NCBI GenBank assembly: GCA_964555515.1
Contig: CAZKSJ010000010.1
Coordinates: forward strand, 1 to 25,643
Length of the DNA stretch: 25,643 bases
Direction of reading: 5' to 3'
Source: UBA1388 sp964555515
GTDB lineage: Bacteria > Patescibacteriota > Microgenomatia > UBA1400 > PJMF01
Positions within the stretch are counted from its first letter, which is position 1; every line of letters begins with the position of its first letter. The translations under genes were made by a program, and so were the position numbers. Shown one piece after another: positions 1-7,057 of the stretch. A model generated the notes under the pieces. The model did not search any database. It was not told the origin of the DNA and worked only from the letters and a program-made list of their open reading frames with translations.

Positions 1-178
1 TGACTGTACTCAGCAGTTGAGAAACATCACTGGACATAAACAACACAATTGAACCCTCTTGATACTTGCCGGCATTTGCCCCAAAAATCTGCTTGGGGAT
101 AGCGATGTATTGATAGATAAAGTAAATAGTTGTGAGAAAGATGACTAAAAGAGCGACAAATCTGAAAAATTTGTACAT
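1..178 (-). CDS. Unidentified membrane-anchored protein, N-terminal part only
   Basis: An open frame runs from an ATG at 178 down to the window edge, about 59 codons with no stop, so only the N-terminus is visible. It begins MYKFFRFVALLVIF, a short basic stretch followed by a hydrophobic helix at about residues 6-26, which reads as a signal anchor or uncleaved signal peptide. After it comes a mixed soluble segment containing AIPKQIFGANAGKY. The ATG at 186 is in a different frame. I do not recognise the family. The gene is divergent from the LysM gene, with about 230 bp between the two starts. The open frame and the plausible membrane N-terminus are direct observations. That it is a real gene is an inference. 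Confidence 0.55.
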   Translation of the reverse strand, partial: MYKFFRFVALLVIFLTTIYFIYQYIAIPKQIFGANAGKYQEGSIVLFMSSDVSQLLSTV

Positions 179-407
179 GTTTTCATCGTAGCACATATTT
201 GCAGATATAATACTTAGTGAATCAAGGCTTGAAATTGTTTGCTAGCTGATCGGTCAGGACACATTGGTGAGATCGCTGGTTATCTTGGCAGTGACAGCAC
301 CCAAGGATAAGCGGTAATACTGAGATATTTTGATATAATTAAGCGAGTAAGACTGATTGACTAGACCTCAGCTTCATTGAGTTTTTAAGAAAGAACTCTC
401 AACAACA
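179..407. other. Divergent intergenic region with imperfect inverted repeat
   Basis: This non-coding gap separates the divergent partial gene from the LysM gene. It holds an imperfect inverted repeat, TTATCTTGG at 280-288 against CCAAGGATAA at 301-310, which pairs over 9 bp with one bulged G and a 12-nt loop. No T-run follows, so it does not look like a terminator. An operator or RNA structure is possible. A strong extended -10 element lies at 331-339 and is listed separately. I see no tRNA and no convincing small ORF here. Confidence 0.4.
331..339 (+). promoter_or_regulatory. Extended -10 promoter of the LysM gene
   Basis: TGATATAAT is a perfect extended -10 (TG-N-TATAAT). The predicted transcription start is near 346, giving a leader of about 60 nt before the ATG at 408. 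There is no good -35 at the usual distance, which extended -10 promoters tolerate. Confidence 0.55.
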
Positions 408-1145
408 ATGGACACCAGTAATTTAAGAGATTTTCTGAAAAACATTTATTATCACTTGCCGTTGGTGGTCGCAGGCCTGGGATTTGTGAGTGTGCTATTG
501 CTAACGAGTGTTTGGATATTGTTGGGAAAGCCGGAAAGCGAGCCAAATGCCGATTCGTTTGATAGTCGGGATCAGACCGCTATCCAAGTTCAGGGAACCT
601 TTCAGGATCAATATCGACAAAAAGACAATGATGCAGCTGAAGCCTCCTTGGGTCAGATGCTGGAAAAATCAACCACAAATTCATTTGACCTATCCATTGA
701 GAACCAACCTTTGTCAGACTCACCAAACCAATTGGCGCCAACGTTGGAAATTGTTGGGCTGCATGATTGGGTCAATCCGCAGCGAGTGTATGTGGTTCAA
801 GCTGGCGATAATTTGTGGCAGATAGCCGCAGCACAATTAGGTGATGGCGCCAGATATCCAGAAATTGCGACAGCAAATAATATTTTAAATCCAGATATTT
901 TACCCTTTGGGATGACAATTATAATTGAACCTACTAAATTTCAGAAACCAGTTCGCGATCAAATTTTAACTGGTGTGACCACAGAAAATACTTACCAGGT
1001 CAAAGCGGGGGACAGTTTGTGGTCGATCGCTACGACAGAGCTAGGCGATCCATACCGATGGGTAGAAATTTTCGAACTGAACAGAGCTTACATTGGTCAA
1101 GATCCAGACAGGATTGAGTTCAGCCAGATTTTAATGATGCCGTAG
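408..1145 (+). CDS. Membrane-anchored protein with two LysM domains
   Basis: The product has 245 residues. A short cytoplasmic N-terminus is followed by one membrane helix at about residues 17-40, then a low-complexity polar linker at about 41-120, then two LysM repeats at about 127-174 and 195-244. Both repeats carry the usual start of the fold (VVQAGDNLWQIA and QVKAGDSLWSIA) and a later Asn-rich segment. LysM domains bind N-acetylglucosamine-containing glycans, so the protein probably sits on the outer face of the membrane and contacts peptidoglycan. There is no catalytic domain, so it may be a wall-binding tether or a partner of a hydrolase. The next gene starts 4 bp after the stop, which suggests co-transcription. 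The domain call is firm; the specific role is inferred. Confidence 0.9.
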   Translation: MDTSNLRDFLKNIYYHLPLVVAGLGFVSVLLLTSVWILLGKPESEPNADSFDSRDQTAIQVQGTFQDQYRQKDNDAAEASLGQMLEKSTTNSFDLSIENQPLSDSPNQLAPTLEIVGLHDWVNPQRVYVVQAGDNLWQIAAAQLGDGARYPEIATANNILNPDILPFGMTIIIEPTKFQKPVRDQILTGVTTENTYQVKAGDSLWSIATTELGDPYRWVEIFELNRAYIGQDPDRIEFSQILMMP

Positions 1146-1149
1146 TTTT

Positions 1150-1809
1150 ATGCCGAATAGATCGCCAGAAAATCACATTGACAAACTGATAAATTTCTTC
1201 GCAGATAGCGTCGTTATTCGATACATATTAGACATGCTCGTGATGATTGATCAATTTTGGCTGGAAAGCCTGATTGATTCTGTACAAAGGCCTTACGAAA
1301 GAATCTCTGGATTACAAATAGAAGAAATTCCTAGACAACTTCAACATCTTATAGATGCTTTGGTGAGGGATCTAAACTTAGAGATTGATCAAGGAAATCC
1401 ACGACAAATGAGGCTAGCTGATGATCCAAAAATCATAAAAATCTTATACTTGGGATCAAATGAGGAGCAGACATCAGAAAATCCAAAGCGAAGACCTTCA
1501 ATTAAGATCATGGTGATTGTAGATGATGATAGGCAGTACTTCTATTTTCCAGGAGAAATGCCCAAATCGATTCAGGCGCCTCAGAGGCATGGCCAGAACA
1601 TCCTAGCGAAAAGACTTGATGATCTGTCGCAGTCTGCGGAGATAGATTTGCACGTTATTTCTGAGAGTGATGTTTTGAGATTGAAGGCAAGAGCGTCTGG
1701 CATGATGAATCGAATGAAAACAGATGCTTATCAACAAAAAGTGCTTAGTGTCTTGAGGGAATTGCGTCGAGGAATTGTAGTGTATGATCTTGATCAACAT
1801 ACGAACTAA
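1150..1809 (+). CDS. Unidentified soluble protein downstream of the LysM gene
   Basis: The product has 219 residues with no clear signal peptide or strong membrane helix. I do not recognise the family. The N-terminal 100 residues look helical and amphipathic (LINFFADSVV, LIDALVRDLN). A central strand-rich patch (IKIMVIVDDD, then YFYFPGEMP) is followed by a basic helical C-terminus (RMKTDAYQQK, LRELRRGIVVYD). It starts 4 bp after the LysM stop with no evident Shine-Dalgarno sequence, so translation may be coupled to the LysM gene. The tRNA-Gly promoter begins directly after its stop codon. Function is unknown. A partner role for the LysM protein is only a guess from position. Confidence 0.7.
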   Translation: MPNRSPENHIDKLINFFADSVVIRYILDMLVMIDQFWLESLIDSVQRPYERISGLQIEEIPRQLQHLIDALVRDLNLEIDQGNPRQMRLADDPKIIKILYLGSNEEQTSENPKRRPSIKIMVIVDDDRQYFYFPGEMPKSIQAPQRHGQNILAKRLDDLSQSAEIDLHVISESDVLRLKARASGMMNRMKTDAYQQKVLSVLRELRRGIVVYDLDQHTN

Positions 1810-1812
1810 ATT

Positions 1813-1821
1813 TGGTACAAT
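1813..1821 (+). promoter_or_regulatory. Extended -10 promoter for the tRNA-Gly transcript
   Basis: TGGTACAAT matches the TG-N-TATAAT extended -10 with one mismatch. A TTGATC lies upstream at 1790-1795, but the 20-nt spacing is too long for a good -35. The predicted start is near 1828, so the transcript would carry the tRNA-like segment (1841-1914) ahead of tRNA-Gly. Confidence 0.5.
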
Positions 1822-1840
1822 CGAGGGAGTATGCTTAATT

Positions 1841-1914
1841 GCGGTGCTAGTTGGTTAGTCGAGTGCCCCGCCTTAGGCGGTGGATTCGCGGGGAAAGCGA
1901 TAATTTTATTAGAT
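1841..1914 (+). pseudogene. Degenerate tRNA-like copy immediately upstream of tRNA-Gly
   Basis: This 74-nt segment aligns collinearly with the tRNA-Gly that follows it. Both begin GCGGTG; TAG, TTGGT and GAGTG recur in order; and TCGCGGG lies at offset 45 here and 46 in the real tRNA. The distance between the two starts is about one tRNA length. The anticodon arm is replaced by a perfect CCGCC-TTA-GGCGG hairpin (1869-1881), with TTA where the tRNA has its CCC anticodon. Position 33 is not T. A TCGC/GCGA stem with a 7-nt loop stands in for the T-arm but has no TTC. The 3' end cannot pair with GCGGTGC, so no acceptor stem forms. I read it as a decayed tandem tRNA duplicate. A structured leader or processing element is the alternative. 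Confidence 0.45.
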
Positions 1915-1990
1915 GCGGTGGTAGCTCAGTTGGTAGAGTGTCTGCTTCCCAAGCAGAAGGTCGCGGGTTCGAGCCCCGTTCACCGCTCCA
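1915..1990 (+). tRNA. tRNA-Gly(CCC)
   Basis: A full cloverleaf can be drawn by hand. The acceptor GCGGTGG pairs with TCACCGC (one G-T). The D-arm is GCTC/GAGT with AGTTGGTA. The anticodon stem TCTGC/GCAGA closes the loop TTCCCAA, giving anticodon CCC. The variable loop has 5 nt, and the T-arm is GCGGG/CCCGT with TTCGAGC. The discriminator is T and the CCA end is encoded (1988-1990). Bacterial glycine identity elements G1-C72, C2-G71, U73 and C35-C36 are all present. The gene ends 4 nt before the stop codon of the convergent membrane-protein gene, with no visible terminator between them. Confidence 0.96.
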
Positions 1991-1994
1991 GATT

Positions 1995-4094
1995 TCACCA
2001 AGGTAATTTCAGAATTGAGAGCAGGTTGCTAAAATCGTCAGTCCACCTCACCGTTTTTGAATAGTCAAGCGACGATGGATCACTCAACATTTCATCGAGT
2101 TGACCAGCCTGCTTGCTGACCAATATCCAGTCGCTGGTTGAACCAGCTTTTGCATCAGAGTCATTCAACAGTGCTCGGTAAGCAAAGAGACTTTCTTCTT
2201 TAACATGGTTGGCAATCACTTTTTCCAGATCTAAAAATCGGTTGGAAATGTGAAAAGCAATGATGCCTTGATTATTCAACTTCTGCAGGTAAAGCTGAGT
2301 AGCCTCAAGGGTGAGTAAATGCGTAGGAATGGAGTCATCGGTGAAAGCATCGACGACGATTATGTCAAATTTTTCTTCACTAGCTGATTGTGCTAGTACC
2401 CGACGCGCGTCTCCCAAATGAATTTTGACGTTAGGACAGTGGTGTAAAAAAGTAAAGTGGGTATTTGCGACTTCAATTACCATCGGATTGATTTCATAGA
2501 AATCAAATTGATCTTCAGGCCGGCAATAACTAGCAAGTACACCGCTGCCCAAGCCTACTACTGCAACTTTTAAAGAAGATTGGTTAGATTGCCAATTTTG
2601 AATCGTTTGGCCAACCCCAGATTCAAAAGTATAGTAATTAAGTGGCAATAGGGTATCTGCCGGCTCTTTAAGCTGGGCGCCATGGAGAATGGAGCCATTG
2701 AATAGCACCACTTGTTGGTCCTCCTCAACCACTCTTAAGCTACCATAAAAATTTCTATCCTGGAAAATCAACTGATTGTGGATACTTGTCATCAGCTTGA
2801 TGATGCCCGCGCAACATAAAATTACTATGGAAAATATGGTCATTATTTTCGCGGACAATAAATATTTTTTACCAAAAATCTGCAAGTAGACCGCACTGGA
2901 CTTTGAAAAAATGACGAGACTGATGATAGTGATGATGATCAACAAGCTGGTTAGTTCCCAGTAACCGGCAAACAGCACTGGAAAAACAAAACTGACTAAG
3001 AGTCCGCCCACCACTCCCCCCACTGCGATCGCCAAATAAAAATAACTCAAGGCGCCAGTATTTGGTCTAGATTGATAAAGTTGGGCGTGGAAAAGTAAAC
3101 CAGTCAAAAATACGGTCAGACTAAAAATTAGTACTTGAGTGGTGTAGGTGATCACATCCGTGGCGCCAATGGTGAGGGATGTGATACACCAAAGTGAAGT
3201 TGCTAGTGAAGCCAAAGCGGCAACTGCTCCATATTTAATCAACCCAAAACCAACGATGAAGGAAACCAAATACAGCGCCAGAGGTAAAATCCACAGATAA
3301 GGAAAGGGGGCGATACCTTTTGTGATGTGTTCAGTCACGACCAACATGTAGGTGACTGGTAGGCTAGCCATTAAGACCCAGAGCAACCAACTTTTCAAGT
3401 TGGGAGGAGTGATTTTTTGAGTATTTTTGTCAAAGTTGATCAACTTTTTTGCAATTAGCAAGTATCCGAGCGCGATCATCACTGTGAGCATCAGTAAGAC
3501 CGCCGCATAATGCCAGATGACTAACTGGGTTCTAATTGGCAATAGCGGTTCCACAACGAGTGGATACAAGAGTAGTCCCACAAATGAACCGGCATTAGAA
3601 AATCGATACAAAGTGTATGGATTTTTTGAGCCTAAGTTAACAGCAATGATTTGGGTGACGGTGCTGACTGTGCCCAAGAACACAAAACTTAACCCAATTG
3701 AGCCCATCCCTAGCAGAAAGATGTGGGTAATAGCGGAGGTCTTGGGAGCAAGGGATGAGTCAAGTAGGTTGATCAGTTGGGGTGCATTGAGCTGGGATGA
3801 AAACAATGGCAGGGCAATTATCGCCAGCACGACTAAACAAAATAAAGTATGCAGCCACAGCTGACGCTTTGGATTGAGTTGTTGCAAAATTAACGCATAG
3901 CTGTAACCTATCAGTAGCAATATTTGGAAGAATACGGAGGAAGTGGTCCAAACAGCTGCCGAACCCCCAAAAGTTGGCAGCAAGGCTTTGGCAAAAAGTG
4001 GCTCCACAAGAAAGATTAACATGGCAGCCACAAACATAATTAGCGCTGCAATTGACTGGAAATTGACAGAATTGAAAAGTTTGCCGATCTTCAC
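1995..4094 (-). CDS. Polytopic membrane protein fused to a spermidine-synthase-like domain
   Basis: The product has 699 residues. Residues 1-435 form a polytopic membrane domain with roughly a dozen hydrophobic segments. Residues about 445-690 form a Rossmann-fold methyltransferase/aminopropyltransferase-like domain. Visible motifs are VVGLGSGVLASY at 512-523 (nucleotide-cofactor loop), DFYEINP at 531-537, GDARR at 561-565 and VVDAFTDDSIPTH at 580-592, ending with TDDFSNLLSIL. This matches the 'fused MFS/spermidine synthase' families. The catalytic Asp pair of true spermidine synthases is replaced by VDAF, and no speD homologue lies nearby, so polyamine synthesis should not be assumed. The start is GTG at 4094, 6 nt after a TATAAT, which suggests a leaderless message. 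The family is confident; the reaction is unknown. Confidence 0.85.
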   Translation of the reverse strand: MKIGKLFNSVNFQSIAALIMFVAAMLIFLVEPLFAKALLPTFGGSAAVWTTSSVFFQILLLIGYSYALILQQLNPKRQLWLHTLFCLVVLAIIALPLFSSQLNAPQLINLLDSSLAPKTSAITHIFLLGMGSIGLSFVFLGTVSTVTQIIAVNLGSKNPYTLYRFSNAGSFVGLLLYPLVVEPLLPIRTQLVIWHYAAVLLMLTVMIALGYLLIAKKLINFDKNTQKITPPNLKSWLLWVLMASLPVTYMLVVTEHITKGIAPFPYLWILPLALYLVSFIVGFGLIKYGAVAALASLATSLWCITSLTIGATDVITYTTQVLIFSLTVFLTGLLFHAQLYQSRPNTGALSYFYLAIAVGGVVGGLLVSFVFPVLFAGYWELTSLLIIITIISLVIFSKSSAVYLQIFGKKYLLSAKIMTIFSIVILCCAGIIKLMTSIHNQLIFQDRNFYGSLRVVEEDQQVVLFNGSILHGAQLKEPADTLLPLNYYTFESGVGQTIQNWQSNQSSLKVAVVGLGSGVLASYCRPEDQFDFYEINPMVIEVANTHFTFLHHCPNVKIHLGDARRVLAQSASEEKFDIIVVDAFTDDSIPTHLLTLEATQLYLQKLNNQGIIAFHISNRFLDLEKVIANHVKEESLFAYRALLNDSDAKAGSTSDWILVSKQAGQLDEMLSDPSSLDYSKTVRWTDDFSNLLSILKLPW

Positions 4095-4100
4095 CAGCCC

Positions 4101-4106
4101 ATTATA
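4101..4106 (-). promoter_or_regulatory. -10 element of the spermidine-synthase-like gene
   Basis: A perfect TATAAT on the minus strand (4106 to 4101) is followed by 6 nt and then the GTG start at 4094. Transcription would begin at or next to the start codon, predicting a leaderless mRNA. I find no convincing -35. The region also carries the opposing tRNA-Thr promoter. Confidence 0.45.
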
Positions 4107-4112
4107 TGAGCT

Positions 4113-4121
4113 TGCTATAAT
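4113..4121 (+). promoter_or_regulatory. Extended -10 promoter of tRNA-Thr
   Basis: TGCTATAAT is a perfect extended -10. The predicted start near 4128 leaves about 24 nt of 5' leader before the tRNA at 4152. It is divergent from the TATAAT at 4101-4106, so the two promoters sit within about 20 bp of each other. Confidence 0.55.
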
Positions 4122-4151
4122 ATTGGCTAGAGAGAGTGTATAACTTGTCTT

Positions 4152-4224
4152 GCCGAGATAGCTCAGTTGGTAGAGCGGCGGTATCGTAAACCGTAGGTCA
4201 GGGGTCCGAATCCCCTTCTCGGCT
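4152..4224 (+). tRNA. tRNA-Thr(CGT), with C at T-loop position 55
   Basis: The acceptor GCCGAGA pairs perfectly with TCTCGGC. The D-arm is GCTC/GAGC with AGTTGGTA. The anticodon stem GCGGT/ACCGT (one G-T) closes ATCGTAA, giving anticodon CGT for the ACG codon. The variable loop is AGGTC, and the T-stem AGGGG/CCCCT is perfect. The T-loop reads TCCGAAT: the nearly universal T at position 55 (pseudouridine in the mature tRNA) is C. The discriminator is T. The next bases are CAA, so the CCA end is not encoded, unlike in tRNA-Gly above. Threonine identity pairs G1-C72 and C2-G71 are present. Confidence 0.94.
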
Positions 4225-4298
4225 CAATCGTGATCGTTGGATTGTGGTATAGATGCGAAAGTAGACGTACGTAGGTTGTTGGCCATATAACAGACACA

Positions 4299-4318
4299 GT
4301 TTATTTAAACTTAAGTTT
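4299..4318. repeat. Two overlapping palindromes in the tRNA-Thr/Ig-like gap
   Basis: GTTTATTTAAAC (4299-4310) and AAACTTAAGTTT (4307-4318) are perfect or near-perfect palindromes that overlap by 4 bp. They lie about 30 bp upstream of the extended -10 of the next gene. The position and AT-richness fit an operator or UP-like element. This is inferred only from position, since no bound protein is identifiable. The rest of the 4225-4345 gap shows no gene. Confidence 0.35.
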
Positions 4319-4345
4319 GCTAGGTCAACTAGTTTAATAAAAGTT

Positions 4346-4354
4346 TGGTATACT
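4346..4354 (+). promoter_or_regulatory. Extended -10 promoter of the Ig-like gene, leaderless spacing
   Basis: TGGTATACT is an extended -10 with one mismatch to TATAAT. Seven nucleotides separate it from the ATG at 4362, so transcription is expected to start at the start codon itself. This spacing is the main reason to prefer ATG 4362 over the in-frame GTG at 4356. Confidence 0.55.
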
Positions 4355-4361
4355 TGTGACT

Positions 4362-5075
4362 ATGGCAACCCAATCGAGAGTCTCATCAAGACTGATTAAA
4401 AAAGAACGACAGAAGCTCACTAAGCAAATAGTCTGGTTCTCGGCATTATCAGTCTTATTAATGTTGTTCTTTTTGTTTGTGGTGTTACCTGTTTTTGTAA
4501 GAGTGGTCAACGGCATTATCAACACCAATCCTATCAACAATGATAACGAAACGGTGTTCATTCAAGCTCCCTCGCTTGACGCTCCTCCGGCATTTGTGGC
4601 AAAGAGCAACCTGCAGGTGACCGGTTACGCTGAGAAGCAGGCAGAAGTCATTTTTATCGTCAATGGCAGTGAGGATGTAACGGTGTTGGCTGGAGAAGAC
4701 GGCCGGTTTGAAGCAGCGCTTGATTTGAGCGAGGGTGAAAATGTCATCTCGGCATACGCACGGATTGATCAAGATAAAGAGTCGCCAGTGAGTAGGCAGC
4801 ACTTGGTGGTTTTGGACACAGAACCACCTGTGATTGAACTAATTTCTCCTGAAGATGGCAAGACTTTCAACATTAAGGATCAAACTTTGACTGTAGAAGG
4901 TAGCACTGATCCCGAGGCTAAAGTCTACTTAAACGGTCGTTTAATATTTCCTTCCAGCGAGGGCGTGTTTTCTAGCAAATACCAACTGCAAAATGGTGAT
5001 CAAACTATTACTGTCAAAGCCGTCGATCAAGCCGGCAATGAGGCTGAGGTGGTTCGACAGATCAAAGCAGAGTAA
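4362..5075 (+). CDS. Membrane-anchored protein with bacterial Ig-like domains
   Basis: The product has 237 residues from the ATG at 4362; the in-frame GTG at 4356 would lie upstream of the predicted mRNA start. A basic N-terminus (RLIKKERQKLTK) precedes one membrane helix at about residues 24-50, and the rest is predicted to be extracytoplasmic. Two beta-sandwich Ig-like modules follow. One is around residues 65-150 (VTGYAEKQAEVIFIVNG, then LSEGENVISAYA). The other is around 153-237 (PPVIELISPEDGKTF, then NGDQTITVKAVDQAGNEA), a classic signature of bacterial surface Ig-like domains. The likely role is adhesion or scaffolding on the cell surface; no enzyme motif is seen. Its 3' end overlaps the convergent ligase gene by 14 nt. 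Confidence 0.85.
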   Translation: MATQSRVSSRLIKKERQKLTKQIVWFSALSVLLMLFFLFVVLPVFVRVVNGIINTNPINNDNETVFIQAPSLDAPPAFVAKSNLQVTGYAEKQAEVIFIVNGSEDVTVLAGEDGRFEAALDLSEGENVISAYARIDQDKESPVSRQHLVVLDTEPPVIELISPEDGKTFNIKDQTLTVEGSTDPEAKVYLNGRLIFPSSEGVFSSKYQLQNGDQTITVKAVDQAGNEAEVVRQIKAE

Positions 5076-6324
5076 TATCTGGTTTAGACTTGGGTAAGCT
5101 CGCCAACCCCATTCCTAGAAATAAAAAAACAAACGGTTCAAGCAGAGTGTTATTAAACTGGGCGTGAGTTAGTGTAGCCAACAGTGCCGTAAACATCAAC
5201 CAATCGTGCTTGGCAAGTTGCGAAGCGTACTTGATGATCAGTCCGATAAAAAGCAGTAAGCCCATTACCCCGGTGCTGGCGAAAATTAGCACAAATAAAT
5301 TGTCGGGAACTCTAGCGTGCGTGCTGGAGTGTGGTTGATGTGCATGCAAAATGTCAGAGCTGTAAAACCCTTTGCCAATTAAAATTGACTTCAGACCATG
5401 ATCAGACAACGCTAACTGCGTGGACTGAGCGCGAGCTTGAATTGAGACAGTTCTGGATAGATCAACCCCCTCTCCTCCGGGTTTTGGAGCAATCATATAA
5501 GTGAAAAACACGATGCTAAGCGCAGCCAAGCCCCAGCCAGCTCGCTTTAGCCATGAACTCACCTTAAGTCGGGACTTTTTGGCAAATAAATTGGTCTTGT
5601 GTGGTGGCGAAACGATCGATAATCCCAACAAAACTAAAAAAGCTAAGTAACTTGATCGTGAGTAAGTGACTGTTAAAGCATTCAACATGATTACGCCGGC
5701 AGTCACTTGTAAGGGAAGGGGAAATAAGCGTCTAATTGAGAAAAGATAAGCCATCACCAACACCACGATCATGCCAGTAAAATTGGGGTCTAGCAATGTG
5801 CTGATTAATCGATAGTAATGATCATCCCAGCCTAGGGCGAACAAAAATGTCGTGTCTGGTAGCAGAGCGTATTGAACAATCCCAAACCAAACATAGAGTA
5901 AGCCAAGGCAGGTTAACATAATTCTGAGCGCAGTTGGTTCTTTCTGAAAACTAACTCGAAGGCTAATTAAAAATGTGGCGTATAAAATTATGCGCAGCAG
6001 GTAAAGCCAAGGTGTAAGTTCGGGAGTCGCTAGCAGCATGCCAAACAACAACCAACCACCAAAAGCCAGTTCCAACCACCAGTCAAACCATCGAAAGTTA
6101 GATACTACCTGCTTAGTTAATCTGAGGATCTGTTTAAAGTGTAAAACCAACCAGCCAAAAATCAGGATGTCGTGTAAATAAAACGAAACTGTGGTGTTGA
6201 CGCTAAATCTTTGGAGCTGACCCAGGCTGAGCACGACCAATAAAGCAAGCAAATACCACCAATCAGAGGTTGGCAACTGTGCTTTAGATAGGATCTGATT
6301 CAAGCTGGCTCGCCATTTTTTCAT
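5062..6324 (-). CDS. O-antigen ligase/polymerase family membrane protein (WaaL/Wzy-like)
   Basis: The product has 420 residues and about ten to twelve membrane segments. A larger extracytoplasmic loop (about residues 275-340, containing PGGEGVDLS and HAHQPHSSTH) lies between the later helices, which is the topology of the O-antigen ligase/polymerase (Wzy_C) family. The segment TYSRSSYLAF, with Arg after Tyr-Ser, is the typical family motif. Such proteins join lipid-linked glycans to each other or to an acceptor outside the membrane. Its start overlaps the glycosyltransferase gene by 41 nt, so the two are likely translated together. Ligase and polymerase cannot be told apart from sequence alone. 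The 3' end overlaps the convergent Ig-like gene. Confidence 0.85.
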   Translation of the reverse strand: MKKWRASLNQILSKAQLPTSDWWYLLALLVVLSLGQLQRFSVNTTVSFYLHDILIFGWLVLHFKQILRLTKQVVSNFRWFDWWLELAFGGWLLFGMLLATPELTPWLYLLRIILYATFLISLRVSFQKEPTALRIMLTCLGLLYVWFGIVQYALLPDTTFLFALGWDDHYYRLISTLLDPNFTGMIVVLVMAYLFSIRRLFPLPLQVTAGVIMLNALTVTYSRSSYLAFLVLLGLSIVSPPHKTNLFAKKSRLKVSSWLKRAGWGLAALSIVFFTYMIAPKPGGEGVDLSRTVSIQARAQSTQLALSDHGLKSILIGKGFYSSDILHAHQPHSSTHARVPDNLFVLIFASTGVMGLLLFIGLIIKYASQLAKHDWLMFTALLATLTHAQFNNTLLEPFVFLFLGMGLASLPKSKPDITLL

Positions 6325-7057
6325 AACGAAATATTCTCACCAATAAAGAGTGCAAGGACATACAACTGGCATAAATCAACCCGCGCCAACCATCGGCGAT
6401 TCCTCCTTGAATAAAGAGGCCGAAAAGTAGTTTTCCCGGTGGAAACAAAATTAACTCCAAAAAATTTTTCCAAAATGAAGTTGGAGGAGAGTTCTGAGCA
6501 GCGATTTGTGCGTAATGGGTCACATCAGCGATAAACTCGGAAATGCTGGGATGAGCGTAATGCAAAAGTTCTAGGTTGAGATGTTTTATTTCACCATTCA
6601 CCTGTGCAACCTCATGAACATGTCCCACAAAGTGTGCTTGCTGTTTTCTCATCATGCGGATAATTGGTTGGTGACCAGCTTCACCATAGTTTAGTTTTTT
6701 GCCGTAAAAGACATCGCTACGAAACAGTACTGCGCCAGCTACACCCTCATCTTCAATTAATGCTGAGATCTTGGGAAGTGTCTCAATTGGGAACTGCTCG
6801 TCACTATCAAGAAAAAACACCCAATCGTGTTTTGCCTTGGCCATTGCTTGGTTACGAATCGTAGCAAAGTCTGTGATGGGAGTATTGATGGAGGAGTACG
6901 TCACGCCGTGGCTCTGCTGGTAGAGTTTTGGATCAAGGCCAGCGTTGTTATCTATGACCATAATCTCATCTGCCCATGCCACACTGGATAGGGCTTGGTC
7001 AAATAATTGACCAGCACGATGGGTCAAGATGATGGCGGTGACAGCTAACTTTTTCAT
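6284..7057 (-). CDS. Family 2 glycosyltransferase (WaaE/KdtX-like)
   Basis: The product has 257 residues. It has a GT-A fold start (AVTAIILTHRAG), then VIDNNAG and RNQAMAKAKHDWVFFLDSDEQ, where DSDE at about residues 83-86 is the DxD-type metal/nucleotide-sugar site. The later segment GHVHEVAQ resembles the conserved H-V-H-E region of the WaaE/KdtX group, which adds a sugar to lipid-linked or lipopolysaccharide-core acceptors. A hydrophobic stretch near residues 205-220 may give membrane association. It overlaps the flippase stop as ATGA and the ligase start by 41 nt, placing it in the middle of a three-gene surface-glycan unit. Donor and acceptor sugars cannot be read from the sequence. Confidence 0.88.
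   Translation of the reverse strand: MKKLAVTAIILTHRAGQLFDQALSSVAWADEIMVIDNNAGLDPKLYQQSHGVTYSSINTPITDFATIRNQAMAKAKHDWVFFLDSDEQFPIETLPKISALIEDEGVAGAVLFRSDVFYGKKLNYGEAGHQPIIRMMRKQQAHFVGHVHEVAQVNGEIKHLNLELLHYAHPSISEFIADVTHYAQIAAQNSPPTSFWKNFLELILFPPGKLLFGLFIQGGIADGWRGLIYASCMSLHSLLVRIFRYEKMASQLESDPI

Noticed and set aside
1869..1893. T-box-like string GGTGGATTCGCGG in the tRNA-Gly leader
   Set aside because: It resembles the T-box antiterminator, but no synthetase or amino-acid gene follows, specifier stems are missing, and the collinear match to the neighbouring tRNA explains the sequence better.
1831..2064. 77-codon open frame across the tRNA-Gly
   Set aside because: It is read through a clear tRNA and its leader and into the opposite-strand gene; no protein signal.
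1995..4094. Calling the fused membrane protein a true spermidine synthase
   Set aside because: The aspartates for aminopropyl transfer are replaced (VDAF), the membrane half is not found in true enzymes, and no polyamine genes are nearby.
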